Assembly (NCBI RefSeq): GCF_947241125.1
Contig: NZ_OX365700.1
Location: 2,140,001-2,204,000, forward strand
DNA length: 64,000 nt
Direction: 5' to 3'
DNA from: Nitrospira tepida
GTDB taxonomy: Bacteria; Nitrospirota; Nitrospiria; Nitrospirales; Nitrospiraceae
Position numbers and translations under genes: made by a program. Positions within the stretch are counted from its first letter, which is position 1; each line of letters begins with the position of its first letter. A model generated the notes under the pieces. It was not told the DNA's origin and ran no database searches. It saw only the letters and a program-made list of their open reading frames with translations. Positions 26,313 to 37,100 of the stretch are shown here, in pieces.

Positions 26313-29300
26313 ATGCCGCTCGACCCTACTCGAACTCGCCAACACCTCGCCGCTTGTGATTTTCGACGTCTTTTCATAGAAGAACTCGGTTGGGACACGC
26401 ATTCTGCAACCATCGAGATACCGATCGACGGCCAGCCGTTTACCCTTAGCGCCGTCGCTCAGAAGCGCGGCATGGTTGCGTTCCACTGTCGTGCAACTGG
26501 CCAGAAGGGAATTCCTGACTACTCGATACGCCGCAAAATCGACCGCCAGCTCACCAAGTCCGCTCAAGAACATCTCATCATTTACACCGATCCATCCAAC
26601 TCCGCTCAAGTATGGCAGTGGGTGAAGCGCGAGGTGGGCAAACCGACGGCCTGTCGGGAACATACCTACCATCGCAATCAACCGGGAGACGCCCTCATCC
26701 AAAAGCTCCAGGGCATCGTCTTTTCCCTGGAGGAGGAGGAGCAACTCAGTCTGGTGGAAGTAACCACGCGGGCGCGAGCGGCCTTCGACGTGGAGCGCGT
26801 CACAAAGCGGTTCTACGATACGTTCCAGAAAGAACACACGGCATTCCTAAAGTTTCTCAAAGGCATTCCAGACGAGGACCTGCAGCGATGGTACGCCTCC
26901 GTCATGCTCAACCGGTTGATGTTCGTCTACTTCATTCAGAAAAAGGGCTTTCTCGACGACAACCGAGACTACCTGCGGATCAAATTGAACGAGTCGCAGG
27001 CCCGAGGGAGGGACCGATTCTACAGAGACTTTCTCTGCGCGCTGTTCTTCGAAGGCTTCGCCAAAAAGGATACCGATCGCGGAGCAACCGTGAACCGATT
27101 GCTGGGCAAGGTGCCTTACCTCAACGGAGGTCTGTTTCTACGCCATCAGATTGAAGAGCAGCACGGCAAAGACATTCAGGTGGCCGATGCCGCGTTTGCC
27201 AGACTCTTCGGCTTCTTCGAACAGTACCACTGGCACCTCGATGAGCGCCCGCTCCGCCGGGATGACGAAATCAATCCCGACGTGCTTGGTTATATCTTTG
27301 AGAAGTACATCAACCAGAAGCAGATGGGCGCCTATTATACGAAGGAAGACATCACCGGCTACATCAGCCAAAACACGGTAATTCCGTTCCTCTTCGATGC
27401 CGCGCGGCAGAAGTGCAAGATCGCCTTCGAAGGCAATCAATCCGTTTGGCGCCCGCTCCAGCTCGACCCAGACCGCTACATCTATGAGCCGGTGAAGAAG
27501 GGAGTCGTTCTCGAGCTCCCTCCTGAAATTGCTTCCGGCCTGAAAGATATCTCGAATCGGACGGAATGGAACAAAGCCGCGCCCTCAGACTATTCCCTGC
27601 CAACGGAAATTTGGCGTGAAGTCGTCGCCCGCCGTGCGCGATACCTAGAGGTGCGCAAAAAACTCGCGGACGGCGAAATTCGAGATGTCAACCAGTTCAT
27701 TACCTACAACCTCGATATCAGGCAGTTTGCGCAGGATGTCATCGAAAATTCCGAAGGTCCGGAACTGCTGCGGGCCTTTTACCATGCGATTGAAAAGGTC
27801 ACGGTGCTCGATCCGACTTGCGGCTCTGGAGCCTTCCTCTTTGCTGCACTCAATATCCTTGAACCGCTCTACGAAGCTTGCCTGGACCGGATGGAAGTGT
27901 TCCTAGACGAGCTCACGCGCTCGGGCACCAAGCACCTCCCGGAGAAGTTCAACGACTTTCGGAAAATTCTTGATCGGGTCGCGAGTCATCCCAACCGTCG
28001 TTACTTCATCCTGAAATCCATCATCCTCAACAATCTCTATGGCGTGGACATCATGGAAGAGGCCGTCGAGATCTGCAAACTTCGTCTCTTCCTCAAACTT
28101 GTGGCGCAAGTCGAGAAGGTGGAGCAGATCGAGCCGCTACCGGACATCGACTTTAATATCCGTGCGGGTAATACGTTGGTTGGATACGCCAGGCTTGAAG
28201 ATTTGAAGAAGTCCATGGAAGGGGACTGGGTACGCCTTCAATCCCTCCCGACCATAGAAGAAAACGCCGAGATTGCCGACAGGGCGTTTCAGAAGTTCCA
28301 CGAGATGCAGACTGAGCACGGCATGGAGGCGAAAGACTTCGCCGAGGCCAAGGAGGAGCTACGTAGGCGACTCCAGACGCTTGAGGACGAACTCAATCGC
28401 TATCTTGCCAACGAGTATGGTGTCGAGGCTTCAAAGCGCGCTTCCTATGCGAAGTGGCTTGCCTCCCACAAGCCTTTCCACTGGTTCATAGAATTTTACC
28501 GCATTATGAAAAGCGGGGGGTTCGATGTGATTATCGGCAATCCGCCCTACGTGGAGATGCACAAAGTTACGACCTACAGCCTTATTGGCTACGTAACTAA
28601 AGAGTGTGGCAACCTTTACCCGCCATGTGTGGAGCGCAGTTCTGCTCTGTTAAGGAATACAGGAAGCTTCAGCATGATCGTTCCCTTGAGCGGCTTCTCG
28701 ACTGATCGCATGGAGCCCTACCAAGATTACGTTTGGAATCGATACGGGCAACAACTACACATTTCCTACTATAGTGGAGATGCTCACCCTTCTGTCATGT
28801 TCAATGGAGTAAAGTACCGCCTGTGCATCGTTATTGGCGGACCGCAGTACACAGGTTCGGCAAAGGTCCAGACCACTGAGTACTTGCGATGGTATGCGGA
28901 CGAGAGGCCTTACCTGTTCGCAAAGATAGCTTACTCAGAATGTGGATTCCCAAATGGTTTCTTAAGATTTGCAAAACTCGGAAGTAGGTTGGCTGCCAAG
29001 GTGCTTGGCAAGATCGTCAGCAAACAACTTACTATGAACATTTATTTCTCCGATTCGGGGCCAGGTCATGTCACGTATCATAGAAGTCCTGTGTTCTGGA
29101 TTAGATCCATGGACTTCGAACCGTACTTTAAGTCTGCCGTTAAGGAGAGATCAACCGATCATCTTAAGGACTTGTATCTCAAGAGGGAAGAGCACGCAAA
29201 GCGACTTGGCGCCATTTTGAATAGCACTCTCTTTTACTTTTGGTTTACGAGCCAAGGAAATTGTAGAAACATCGCTGGCCCAGATATAGAGAACTTCCCC

Positions 29301-29585
29301 ATCGGAGATCTGAACTCACCAGCGCTCAAACATCTCGAACCTCTCTTCAACAAACTGATGAAAGATCTCCAGCGGCATTCACGAAGACGCATTTATAACT
29401 ACGAGGCATCGGGACAAGTTGAGTATGATGAGTTTTATCCCGACAGATCAAAGCCCATCATCGACGAGATAGACCGCGTGCTCGCGAAGCACTACGGCTT
29501 CACGGATGAAGAACTGGACTTCATCATCAACTACGACGGCAAGTACCGTATGGGTCAGGATGCTGGGTCTGATGATGGAGAATAA
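26313..29585 (+). CDS. N6-adenine DNA methyltransferase, Type IIG/Eco57I-like
   Basis: 1090 residues from ATG 26313, 10 bases after the helicase stop; the longer frame overlaps that gene and is not needed. SAM-binding motif LDPTCGSGAFLFAAL lies near residue 498 and the catalytic NPPY near 741 (VIIGNPPYVEMHKV), the gamma-class arrangement. A YYTKEDITGY segment precedes it, as in Type I and IIG enzymes. The C-terminal 300 residues resemble a target-recognition domain. No clear PD-(D/E)xK nuclease triad is seen in the N-terminus. It probably marks host DNA for the helicase partner. Confidence 0.9.
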   Translation: MPLDPTRTRQHLAACDFRRLFIEELGWDTHSATIEIPIDGQPFTLSAVAQKRGMVAFHCRATGQKGIPDYSIRRKIDRQLTKSAQEHLIIYTDPSNSAQVWQWVKREVGKPTACREHTYHRNQPGDALIQKLQGIVFSLEEEEQLSLVEVTTRARAAFDVERVTKRFYDTFQKEHTAFLKFLKGIPDEDLQRWYASVMLNRLMFVYFIQKKGFLDDNRDYLRIKLNESQARGRDRFYRDFLCALFFEGFAKKDTDRGATVNRLLGKVPYLNGGLFLRHQIEEQHGKDIQVADAAFARLFGFFEQYHWHLDERPLRRDDEINPDVLGYIFEKYINQKQMGAYYTKEDITGYISQNTVIPFLFDAARQKCKIAFEGNQSVWRPLQLDPDRYIYEPVKKGVVLELPPEIASGLKDISNRTEWNKAAPSDYSLPTEIWREVVARRARYLEVRKKLADGEIRDVNQFITYNLDIRQFAQDVIENSEGPELLRAFYHAIEKVTVLDPTCGSGAFLFAALNILEPLYEACLDRMEVFLDELTRSGTKHLPEKFNDFRKILDRVASHPNRRYFILKSIILNNLYGVDIMEEAVEICKLRLFLKLVAQVEKVEQIEPLPDIDFNIRAGNTLVGYARLEDLKKSMEGDWVRLQSLPTIEENAEIADRAFQKFHEMQTEHGMEAKDFAEAKEELRRRLQTLEDELNRYLANEYGVEASKRASYAKWLASHKPFHWFIEFYRIMKSGGFDVIIGNPPYVEMHKVTTYSLIGYVTKECGNLYPPCVERSSALLRNTGSFSMIVPLSGFSTDRMEPYQDYVWNRYGQQLHISYYSGDAHPSVMFNGVKYRLCIVIGGPQYTGSAKVQTTEYLRWYADERPYLFAKIAYSECGFPNGFLRFAKLGSRLAAKVLGKIVSKQLTMNIYFSDSGPGHVTYHRSPVFWIRSMDFEPYFKSAVKERSTDHLKDLYLKREEHAKRLGAILNSTLFYFWFTSQGNCRNIAGPDIENFPIGDLNSPALKHLEPLFNKLMKDLQRHSRRRIYNYEASGQVEYDEFYPDRSKPIIDEIDRVLAKHYGFTDEELDFIINYDGKYRMGQDAGSDDGE

Positions 29586-31830
29586 CCCCGAAAAGAGCCA
29601 GCGCACGAAACATGAATTCTCAGCCGATCGGCCTATCAGCTCTATTGAGGAAGACCTCCTGGGCCGTGCTCCGTTTGCGAAATCCCTAGCCTCCGCCATC
29701 AAAGGCTGGCAGGGCAATGAGAGCCTGGTCGTTGCCATGTATGGACCTTGGGGCTCGGGGAAATCTTCGGTAAAAAACATGGTCCTGCAAACGCTCCGTT
29801 TGGCCGAGACGAACTGTCCCCTGATCATTGAGTTCAATCCATGGCAATGGTCAGGCCAAGATCAACTGGCAGAGGCGTTCTTTCAAGAAATCGGTCTGTT
29901 ATTGGGCCGATCGGACGGAAGCGAAGACGGGAAACGACGTGCGGCCAAGTGGCGAACCTATGGAACCTACCTCACCCTCGGCGCCTCTCTCGCCAAATCA
30001 CTTAAGACCATCTTGCCAATACTTGGACTGCCCGGTTCGGGAATCGCAGACATGCTTTCCAAAGGGATGGAGCAATCTGCGACCGTGGCGCAAGAAGGCT
30101 CAAAAGGAGTCGAGGACCAAGCGGTCGTGCAACAGCAGACATTGGCTGAGATAAAGAAAGAGCTTTCTGACTCCCTGAAAGAACTCGAAAGGCCAATCCT
30201 CGTGGTGTTGGATGATATCGATCGCCTCACACCTGAAGAAATACGACTCCTCTTCCAACTCGTCAAAGCTAATGCTGACTTTCCAAACGTGGTCTATCTC
30301 CTTCTGTTCCAACGCGACATCGTGGAGCGTAGTTTGGATTCATCGCCAGCCGTCAGTGGACAAGAATTCCTTGAGAAAATAGTACAGGTGGGATTCGATA
30401 TCCCACGTATTGAGCGAACACGCCTGGAGAAAGTCCTATTCGCGGGCCTCGACGAACTACTAACCGATGGGGATGTGGGCAAGCGGTTCGACCAGACGCG
30501 CTGGGGCAACCTATTCCTTGGAGGCCTTCGCCCCTACTTCCAAACGCTACGGGATGTGTACCGCTATCTGGCCTCCCTCTCTTTTCACGTTTCGCTGTTT
30601 CGGAGCACGGGCAGCTTTGAAGTGAACCCAGTGGACCTTATCGCGCTGGAAGTGCTCCGCGTCTTTGAGCCAGTCGTTTACCGGAGGCTTCCCGAGGCTA
30701 AGTTAGAGCTGACGAACCTTCGCGACCGCGCGCATGATTCGCACGACGAAAACGAGCGAACGAGAAAACTCATTGAGTCCATAGTCGAAGCGGCCTCACA
30801 ACCCGGCCAGGTCCGCGAGATAGTCAAAGAACTCTTCCCGCCGGTTGAATGGGTATTCAACGGATCCATGTATGGCCATGACTTTAAGGAGGAGTGGTTT
30901 AGGGAGCTGCGTCTCTGCCACCCCGATGTGTTCGACCGGTATTTCCATCTCGCAATTCCTGAGGGAGACATTTCCCAAGCGGAGCTAGATCGGGTACTGT
31001 CCCTCGTTGGTAATCGTGAAGGCCTAGTCGTAGAATTCCGTGCGCTTAACAAGCGTAGCCTGTTAGGCGTCGCACTGGACCGTCTTGAAGCCTACAAGCA
31101 GAAAATCGACCTGCAACACGCCGTATCGTTTATCACCGCGCTGTTCGATATCGGCGACGAACTGCCAGAAGATCGAGGTGGCTTCTTTTCAATTTCCCCA
31201 GACACGCATGCGTCCCGCATCATCTACTGGTACTTGAAACAGGAGATGGACATAGGCAGACGCGGGGCTATCCTCAAGGAGGCCATGAAAGCCACGACGG
31301 GTCTGTACCTTCCGATAAGGATCGCTTCCCTCGAAGGTAACGAAGAGAAGCGAAAGAAGGACCCTGATGCTTTTAATGTGACTGACGCTGATTTGGACGC
31401 ACTGCACCATATCTGTGTGGAAAAGATTGAACAAGCCGCAGGCTCCGGAATCCTGACAAGCCATCGCAACATGCTTAGCATCCTTTATTGCTGGGATAAA
31501 TGGGCCTCACACGAAAAACCTCGTCAATGGGTGGAAAAGTTAATCGACTCAAAGGAAGGCGTCCTCTCTTTCCTCACCGCATGTCTTCACCGGTCTACGT
31601 CCCATGGTATGGGGGACTATGTGTCGCAGGAGCACTGGCGGATCAATCTGACGAACATCGAAGATTTCGTTCCCGTGGGAACTTTGGAAAGGAAAGTGGC
31701 GGAAATCTCACCCGACGGCCTCAGCGACAAGGAAAAGAGTGCGGTGAAGGCATTCCAAAAGGCAATCAAGCGGCGACGGGATGGAAAACCTGATGACGGT
31801 CACTGGGCTGATGACGAGGACGAGGGATGA
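29572..31830 (+). CDS. KAP-family P-loop NTPase
   Basis: About 752 residues; ATG 29572 overlaps the methyltransferase end by 14 bases (29560 is an alternative). Walker A MYGPWGSGKSSVKN near residue 60 and Walker B PILVVLDDIDRLTPEEI near 210 define the KAP family of STAND-type NTPases. The hydrophobic insertion typical of membrane-bound KAPs is modest here (about 145-160, LPILGLPGSGIADML). Known: KAP ATPases recur in defence islands. Overlap with the methyltransferase makes it the third component of one operon. Confidence 0.87.
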   Translation: MMENNPEKSQRTKHEFSADRPISSIEEDLLGRAPFAKSLASAIKGWQGNESLVVAMYGPWGSGKSSVKNMVLQTLRLAETNCPLIIEFNPWQWSGQDQLAEAFFQEIGLLLGRSDGSEDGKRRAAKWRTYGTYLTLGASLAKSLKTILPILGLPGSGIADMLSKGMEQSATVAQEGSKGVEDQAVVQQQTLAEIKKELSDSLKELERPILVVLDDIDRLTPEEIRLLFQLVKANADFPNVVYLLLFQRDIVERSLDSSPAVSGQEFLEKIVQVGFDIPRIERTRLEKVLFAGLDELLTDGDVGKRFDQTRWGNLFLGGLRPYFQTLRDVYRYLASLSFHVSLFRSTGSFEVNPVDLIALEVLRVFEPVVYRRLPEAKLELTNLRDRAHDSHDENERTRKLIESIVEAASQPGQVREIVKELFPPVEWVFNGSMYGHDFKEEWFRELRLCHPDVFDRYFHLAIPEGDISQAELDRVLSLVGNREGLVVEFRALNKRSLLGVALDRLEAYKQKIDLQHAVSFITALFDIGDELPEDRGGFFSISPDTHASRIIYWYLKQEMDIGRRGAILKEAMKATTGLYLPIRIASLEGNEEKRKKDPDAFNVTDADLDALHHICVEKIEQAAGSGILTSHRNMLSILYCWDKWASHEKPRQWVEKLIDSKEGVLSFLTACLHRSTSHGMGDYVSQEHWRINLTNIEDFVPVGTLERKVAEISPDGLSDKEKSAVKAFQKAIKRRRDGKPDDGHWADDEDEG

Positions 31831-32018
31831 GGTGCCAGCGTTCGCTTGGACCACTCACGGCCATCCTCAGTGCCCCGTCGCCCTGAACAAATACCTGGTG
31901 GACAAGAGCCCCAAATGTGCCGGCCTCCCGGCGCCAGGCGTCCCGGAAATTGGCCATCGCATATCCACTCTCTGGATCGAACCTAACTCGGTACAACGAG
32001 GGGGTGTGTGCCCTCAGC

Positions 32019-32945
32019 ATGGATAAGCCACCGTCAGAATGGACGGAGCAGGATCTACTCTCGCTGATTCAGAGTGGCGCAGAGGAACAGACCGACCTCG
32101 AATATAAGCGGGGCGACGCACTGACCAGCAACGTGAAGGCGAAGAATGAGATTAGTAAGGACGTTTCGGCGTTGGCTAACGGTGCAGGCGGCGTAATTGT
32201 CTACGGCATGGTGGAAGAGCAACATACTCCACGCCAATTGGACGGGGTCGATCCGGCGCAGGTCACAAAGGAGTGGCTTGAGCAGGTCATCAACGGCCGG
32301 GTACGTCCTCGGTTAGCTGGAGTCTACATAAATCTAGTTGCGCTCACTGCCTCCGCTCCGGGAAAGGTGGCCTATGTCGTAAGCGTTCCACAGGCACCGA
32401 CGGCCCATCAAGCGGCGGACAAGAGATACTACAAGCGATTCAACTTTGAATCTGTACCGATGGAAGACTATGAGATCCGCGACATCATGAATCGCATGAA
32501 ACACCCTCTTATCATCCCTTCCTTCTCGCGAAGATTCATAGATCGCAAGGCAACTGTGTGCGAATATGCACTGAACATCTCACTTGTTAATAAGGGAGCA
32601 GTGTCTACCCATGATGTGAAGGCAGTTTTCACCGTTCCAAGAACCGTATCCAAAGTCGTGAAGGGCTTTGATAAGCAGCGCATCATCGAAATACCTTCTC
32701 GTCTGTTCGGGAATCAATGGTTCGAGAATCCGTTGACCGCGGTCGGGCGTGTCATTTTTCCAGAAGATGATTGGGAGCTTACCAACGGAAAGGATCGAGA
32801 CTTCGTCCTAATCGTGGACACAAGCCGCATTGATATGAATGAGACCAGGGAGCCCATTCTACTCTGGAAAACCTATGCCGATGACATGCCACCGCAGTCC
32901 GGGCAAGTGATGCTGGGTGAAATACCATCCGTAGGCGGCCAATGA
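32019..32945 (+). CDS. AlbA_2/Schlafen AAA_4-type putative DNA-binding protein
   Basis: 308 residues from ATG 32019. Residues about 12-140 match the AlbA_2 (divergent AAA_4/Schlafen-like) domain: ETDLEYKR, then DVSALANGAGGVIVYGM and the later YYKRFNFESVPMEDYE. Known: this domain occurs in regulators and defence proteins, with ATP- or nucleic-acid-binding roles. The C-terminal 150 residues are strand-rich and unassigned. It lies 188 bases after the KAP gene on the same strand and may belong to the same system. Confidence 0.78.
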   Translation: MDKPPSEWTEQDLLSLIQSGAEEQTDLEYKRGDALTSNVKAKNEISKDVSALANGAGGVIVYGMVEEQHTPRQLDGVDPAQVTKEWLEQVINGRVRPRLAGVYINLVALTASAPGKVAYVVSVPQAPTAHQAADKRYYKRFNFESVPMEDYEIRDIMNRMKHPLIIPSFSRRFIDRKATVCEYALNISLVNKGAVSTHDVKAVFTVPRTVSKVVKGFDKQRIIEIPSRLFGNQWFENPLTAVGRVIFPEDDWELTNGKDRDFVLIVDTSRIDMNETREPILLWKTYADDMPPQSGQVMLGEIPSVGGQ

Positions 32946-32967
32946 AGATTCTTTAAGGTTCGTATCC

Positions 32968-33612
32968 ATGAAAAGAATTGGTGATGCAAAGAGCTGCAAG
33001 GCTCATCCGAAAAGGCCCCGCGGATCTTGCCTACCCCGGACCGGCGACCAGATGGTCCTTCACTCCTTCAAGGAGGTTGTGCAGGATTACATCGCTAGGT
33101 ACAGAGACAGGGCTAACAATGAGCTTGCCTCCTTCCAGATGTTGAACTCTCTCGATGAAGCCGTAGAAAGGGCTGCCAGGGCGGAGGTAGACGGTGGGAG
33201 AAAGCATGACCACCAGTGGCGGATCCCGGAGGCGGTATTAGCCAGGGCGGGCAAAGAGCTGCTGGCGAAACGCGCTCAGATCAGGAAATGCACCGGCTTT
33301 GACAGCTTAATCGAACTGGTGGAAACAACGGCTGGGTCGATCAGGGGATTTGGAGAGCTGGCGATATACGATACCGCGGTCCGCATTGGAGCTCGGCTCG
33401 GGATGGAACCCGAATTTGTCTACCTGCATCGTGGGACGCGGAAGGGCGCCAAAGCTCTCGGTCTTGCCTCAGGAGGCAAGTACCTGAAGGTGGGCGAACT
33501 GCCAGCAGAATTCACCAAGCTAAGGCCTCACGAAATCGAGGATTGCCTTTGTATCTATGCCAAGGAGCTTGCTCGTCTGAAAAGAGCTTCTGTGAATGTA
33601 AGAGCGAACTGA
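32968..33612 (+). CDS. Hypothetical protein, 214 residues
   Basis: Not recognised. ATG 32968 has TAAGG upstream; ATG 33052 is a second option that drops a basic N-terminus. The protein is alpha-helical with conserved-looking motifs (FGELAIYDTAVRIGARLGM and YLHRGTRKGAKALGL). No catalytic pattern, signal or membrane helix is visible. It lies 22 bases after the AlbA_2 gene, so co-transcription is likely. Confidence 0.62.
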   Translation: MKRIGDAKSCKAHPKRPRGSCLPRTGDQMVLHSFKEVVQDYIARYRDRANNELASFQMLNSLDEAVERAARAEVDGGRKHDHQWRIPEAVLARAGKELLAKRAQIRKCTGFDSLIELVETTAGSIRGFGELAIYDTAVRIGARLGMEPEFVYLHRGTRKGAKALGLASGGKYLKVGELPAEFTKLRPHEIEDCLCIYAKELARLKRASVNVRAN

Positions 33613-33632
33613 AAGGTTCCCATCGGCGTATA

Positions 33633-34085
33633 CTGCGCTACTATTTCGCATACGGCTCGAATCTTGATACAGGACGCTTGGAGCACCGCGTCGGGAGGAA
33701 GAACGTCGAGTGTAGGCTTGCTCGGCTCGATGGATACCGGCTTTCTTTTGACAAGCCTGCCGATGATGGCTCTGGCTACGCGATGGTGGTTCCCGATGAA
33801 GGTCACGCTGTCCATGGAGTTTTGTACGCATTGCAAGATCATGAATTAGACAAGCTCGACAAACATGAGGGCGTTCACAAGAAACAGTACGTACGACGAA
33901 CGATCACGGTCAAAACCCATGACGTGGAGCCGATCTCGGCTGAGTGCTATTTCGCGGTCAGCCCATCTTCTAGACTGCGTCCCGGCCGAGTCTACCTCGA
34001 TCTGATAATCAAAGGCGCAAAGGAGCACAACCTGCCGCACGGATACATCGAATGGTTACAAACTGTCGCTGTGTTCGACGAGTGA
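33633..34085 (+). CDS. Gamma-glutamylcyclotransferase-like (AIG2/GGCT fold) protein
   Basis: About 150 residues. YYFAYGSNLD at the N-terminus is the GGCT substrate loop, and LDKLDKHEGVHKKQYVR carries the conserved acidic catalytic residue of the family. The start is a problem: no ATG, GTG or TTG lies between the previous gene's stop and this motif; CTG 33633 is the nearest possibility, while the open frame extends upstream to a TTG at 33543 inside the previous gene. Known: the fold releases 5-oxoproline from gamma-glutamyl amines, but many members have other roles. Confidence 0.72.
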   Translation: MRYYFAYGSNLDTGRLEHRVGRKNVECRLARLDGYRLSFDKPADDGSGYAMVVPDEGHAVHGVLYALQDHELDKLDKHEGVHKKQYVRRTITVKTHDVEPISAECYFAVSPSSRLRPGRVYLDLIIKGAKEHNLPHGYIEWLQTVAVFDE

Positions 34086-34149
34086 GGCGACTGGTAGAAG
34101 ATCGTTCAGTGCCATCTCGTTGACGCTACCCCGCCGTTCGGCGCCTGTA

Positions 34150-34155
34150 TATAAT
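34150..34155 (+). promoter_or_regulatory. Perfect -10 hexamer abutting the giant gene's ATG
   Basis: TATAAT ends 5 bases before ATG 34161, so transcription would start at about the A of the start codon, giving a leaderless mRNA. No good -35 is visible at 16-18 bases. Confidence 0.5.
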
Positions 34156-34160
34156 CGCCC

Positions 34161-37100
34161 ATGCCCAATGGACCTGACGTTGTCCCTCAGCCACCGCTGG
34201 ATGAAACACCATCGCCATCCCCTTTAACGACTCCGTGGTCCTCATCGCGGCGGAGGCTGCTCCATTGGTTGAAGAAAAAGGCACCTTCCCTGGCAGAGCT
34301 CTATGAGACCGCTGTGATTCTTCTTGAGCAACAACCACTCCCTGGCCGGAGCCGAATCATTGCGCATTGCGTTCGAGAGATCGCGAATACCTTACCCGGA
34401 ATTCTCGCAGGTGTGGAGCGCACACGTTTGGAATACGACAAGCGATTGGATGAGATTGCGCTGGCCTGGGACCGAATGATCCGGCCTCTGATCCGTCCAC
34501 CTCGGACCGTTGGCTCTACATCCATTCCGGATCCCCAAGATGCTTTGACCGAGGATTTCTTGGGTCAGATAGAAGAGCTGATCAAGGAGCACAAGGCAAC
34601 ACGTGCCAAACCCGATACGATTGCCGAGAAACTGTTTCAGGCAGACCGCCCAGAAAATCGCCATCTTGGTGATGCATTGCGTCCGGTTTTGAGACGTTGG
34701 ATCAAACTAAAGGAATGGTTTGTCGGTCACGCACATGATAACGGCAAGACAGATTCGGAATATGACTGGGACGACATCAAGCGACGATTTATTCTTTTTG
34801 AAAGGACAGTGCTCACGCTTGGACAAGGCTTCTTCGTAACGATCGCTGACATTGACGACTTGATTCGAAATTCGACTCCAGCCGACGTCCATCTCGTCGT
34901 AACCCAGCTTGGACATATTGAACATTACAGGTACTTTTTCGAGAATCTCAAGGATCCGGCATGGATCCCTGCCCTACGAACCGAAGGAATCTTTAGGACC
35001 CCTCCACCTATTGAAGCTAGCGGCATCCCACGTTGGGCGGCTTCAGAATACCTCGTGCGTGTTGCCGACAGAGCCGATCCCACCGCGGTCCTGAATGGCT
35101 TGACCGACATTGTAGATGCTCTTGCTCAACGGACCTTGGCGAATCCATTTGTTATCCGCGATTTGGTAGATGTACTTCTTAAACTGCCGGCGCAACATTC
35201 CGTTCGCTTTATCCCAAGATTGAGCAAATGGGTTCATCACGATAGCGGGATCTTGTTCTGGCGACGACTTGGCAAACTGACAACCCATCTGGCAGACGGC
35301 GGACTGTCACAGGAAGCCCTGACACTGCTTACAGCGCTGCTCGCTATTGAACATGTACAGGCTGATGGTGACTCGGACATCTTGTATAGGCCGGTTAAGC
35401 CGCGGATAAGCATGTATGAATATCGTCAGGTCGTGGAGGACCATCTTCAACCCGTACTTGACAGGACCGGCCGCGAGTGCTTTGACATCTTATGCAACAT
35501 CCTTCAGAAGGCGGCAAAACTCTCTCGCCGCTCATCCTCGTCGGATGAATGGGACGACAACTCCATCGTGTGGCAGCCGGATCTAGCTCTTCAGGACGAA
35601 GACGATCGCGATGACGTTAGGAGCGTATTGGCCGTCACGACTCGGGACGCTGCCCAATCTTTGCTGAGCGATGGACGTATCGAGCTCGGTCCCTTGGTCG
35701 AAGCGCTTGAAACACGCTGCTGGCTGATCTTCAGACGGCTTGCTCTATACTTTCTCGCATCTGCCACCTTAGCGCCAAGAGACATGGTGGCGTCGAGGCT
35801 CACACATGAACCATCGTTCAGAGGCAGAAACTTGCGAAAGGAATACGATGCGCTACTTCAAGTCGGTTTTGCGCGCCTGACTCCTGATGAACAGCGGACA
35901 ATTGTCGCATGGGTTGACGCAGGACCTCAGAACGTCGAGAGATTGATTAGGAACTATGAAGCGAGCACTGGGCGGCGCCCCAGCAGTGAAGAGATCGAGA
36001 GGCATCGCCGGAGCTGGCAATGGAATCGGCTAGGGCCATGCCATACCGCCCTGCCACCTCCCTGGCAAGAGCGGTATGCCGCGCTTGTACAGGAATTTGG
36101 CGAGTTCGAGCCAGCGCCACCGCCAATGAGAGAAGCGAGGGTGGTCTCGGCGGGAGAGCGTGCTCCAAGATCTGAAGACGAACTGCGGAGACTTACGCCG
36201 TCTGAATTGCGAAATTATCTGCTCAGTTGGACACCAGATCGGAACTCTTTTCCGTATCCCACACGGTCAGGTCTGGCAGAAGTGTTGACGTCCGTCGTTG
36301 CGACTAATCCAGTTCCTTATGCCGACGCATCAGAGAAATGGAGAGACATAGATCCGACATATGTTCACGGCATCGTTCGTGGGTTCGTGAAGGCGCTTCA
36401 GGCAGATCATCAAATTCCATGGGCGCGGGTCTTCTCTCTGTGCTCGTGGATCCTTGATCAACCTCGCACAATTCCAGGACGGAGTGTTGATCGCTGGGAA
36501 GCCGATCTGGATTGGGGTGGAACCCGTTGGTGGATCGTTGAGCTCCTTCGTGTCGGCTTTCAGCATGAAACCTTGGGGATTCCGATTGAACTTCGTGAAG
36601 CGGCCTGGTGCCTCCTGGAAACATTGACGATGGATCCGGATCCAGAGCCGGAGGACGACGAAGAAGATTCCGAACGGCCGAGTCAGTCGATGCATCGCGC
36701 AATCAATTCAGTTCGTGGTCGGGCCATCGAGGGTCTCATCTTCTACCCGGGATGGATAAAACGGCAGAATGAAGATGCCGGGCCCCCAACACTTCCCGCA
36801 GAAGCACGTGCTGTACTCGACAGGCATTTAGATCCGGCTAGGGATCCTTCACTGGCGATTCGGTCCCTGTACGGCCGTTGGTTTCCATGGATCCTTGTGT
36901 TTGATCGAGACTGGGCAACTGCCGCTGTCCCGCGGATATTTCCGGCCACCAACCAACGGTACTGGCTGGTCGCATGGGATGGATTGATTTGTTTCAACGA
37001 CGGCTATGAAGAGGTATTTGAACCACTCGAGCCGGTATACGCGCAGGCCGTTGCGCAGCTTGGGAGTCCGACGGCATCGGCGGATGACACTCGCCATTTG

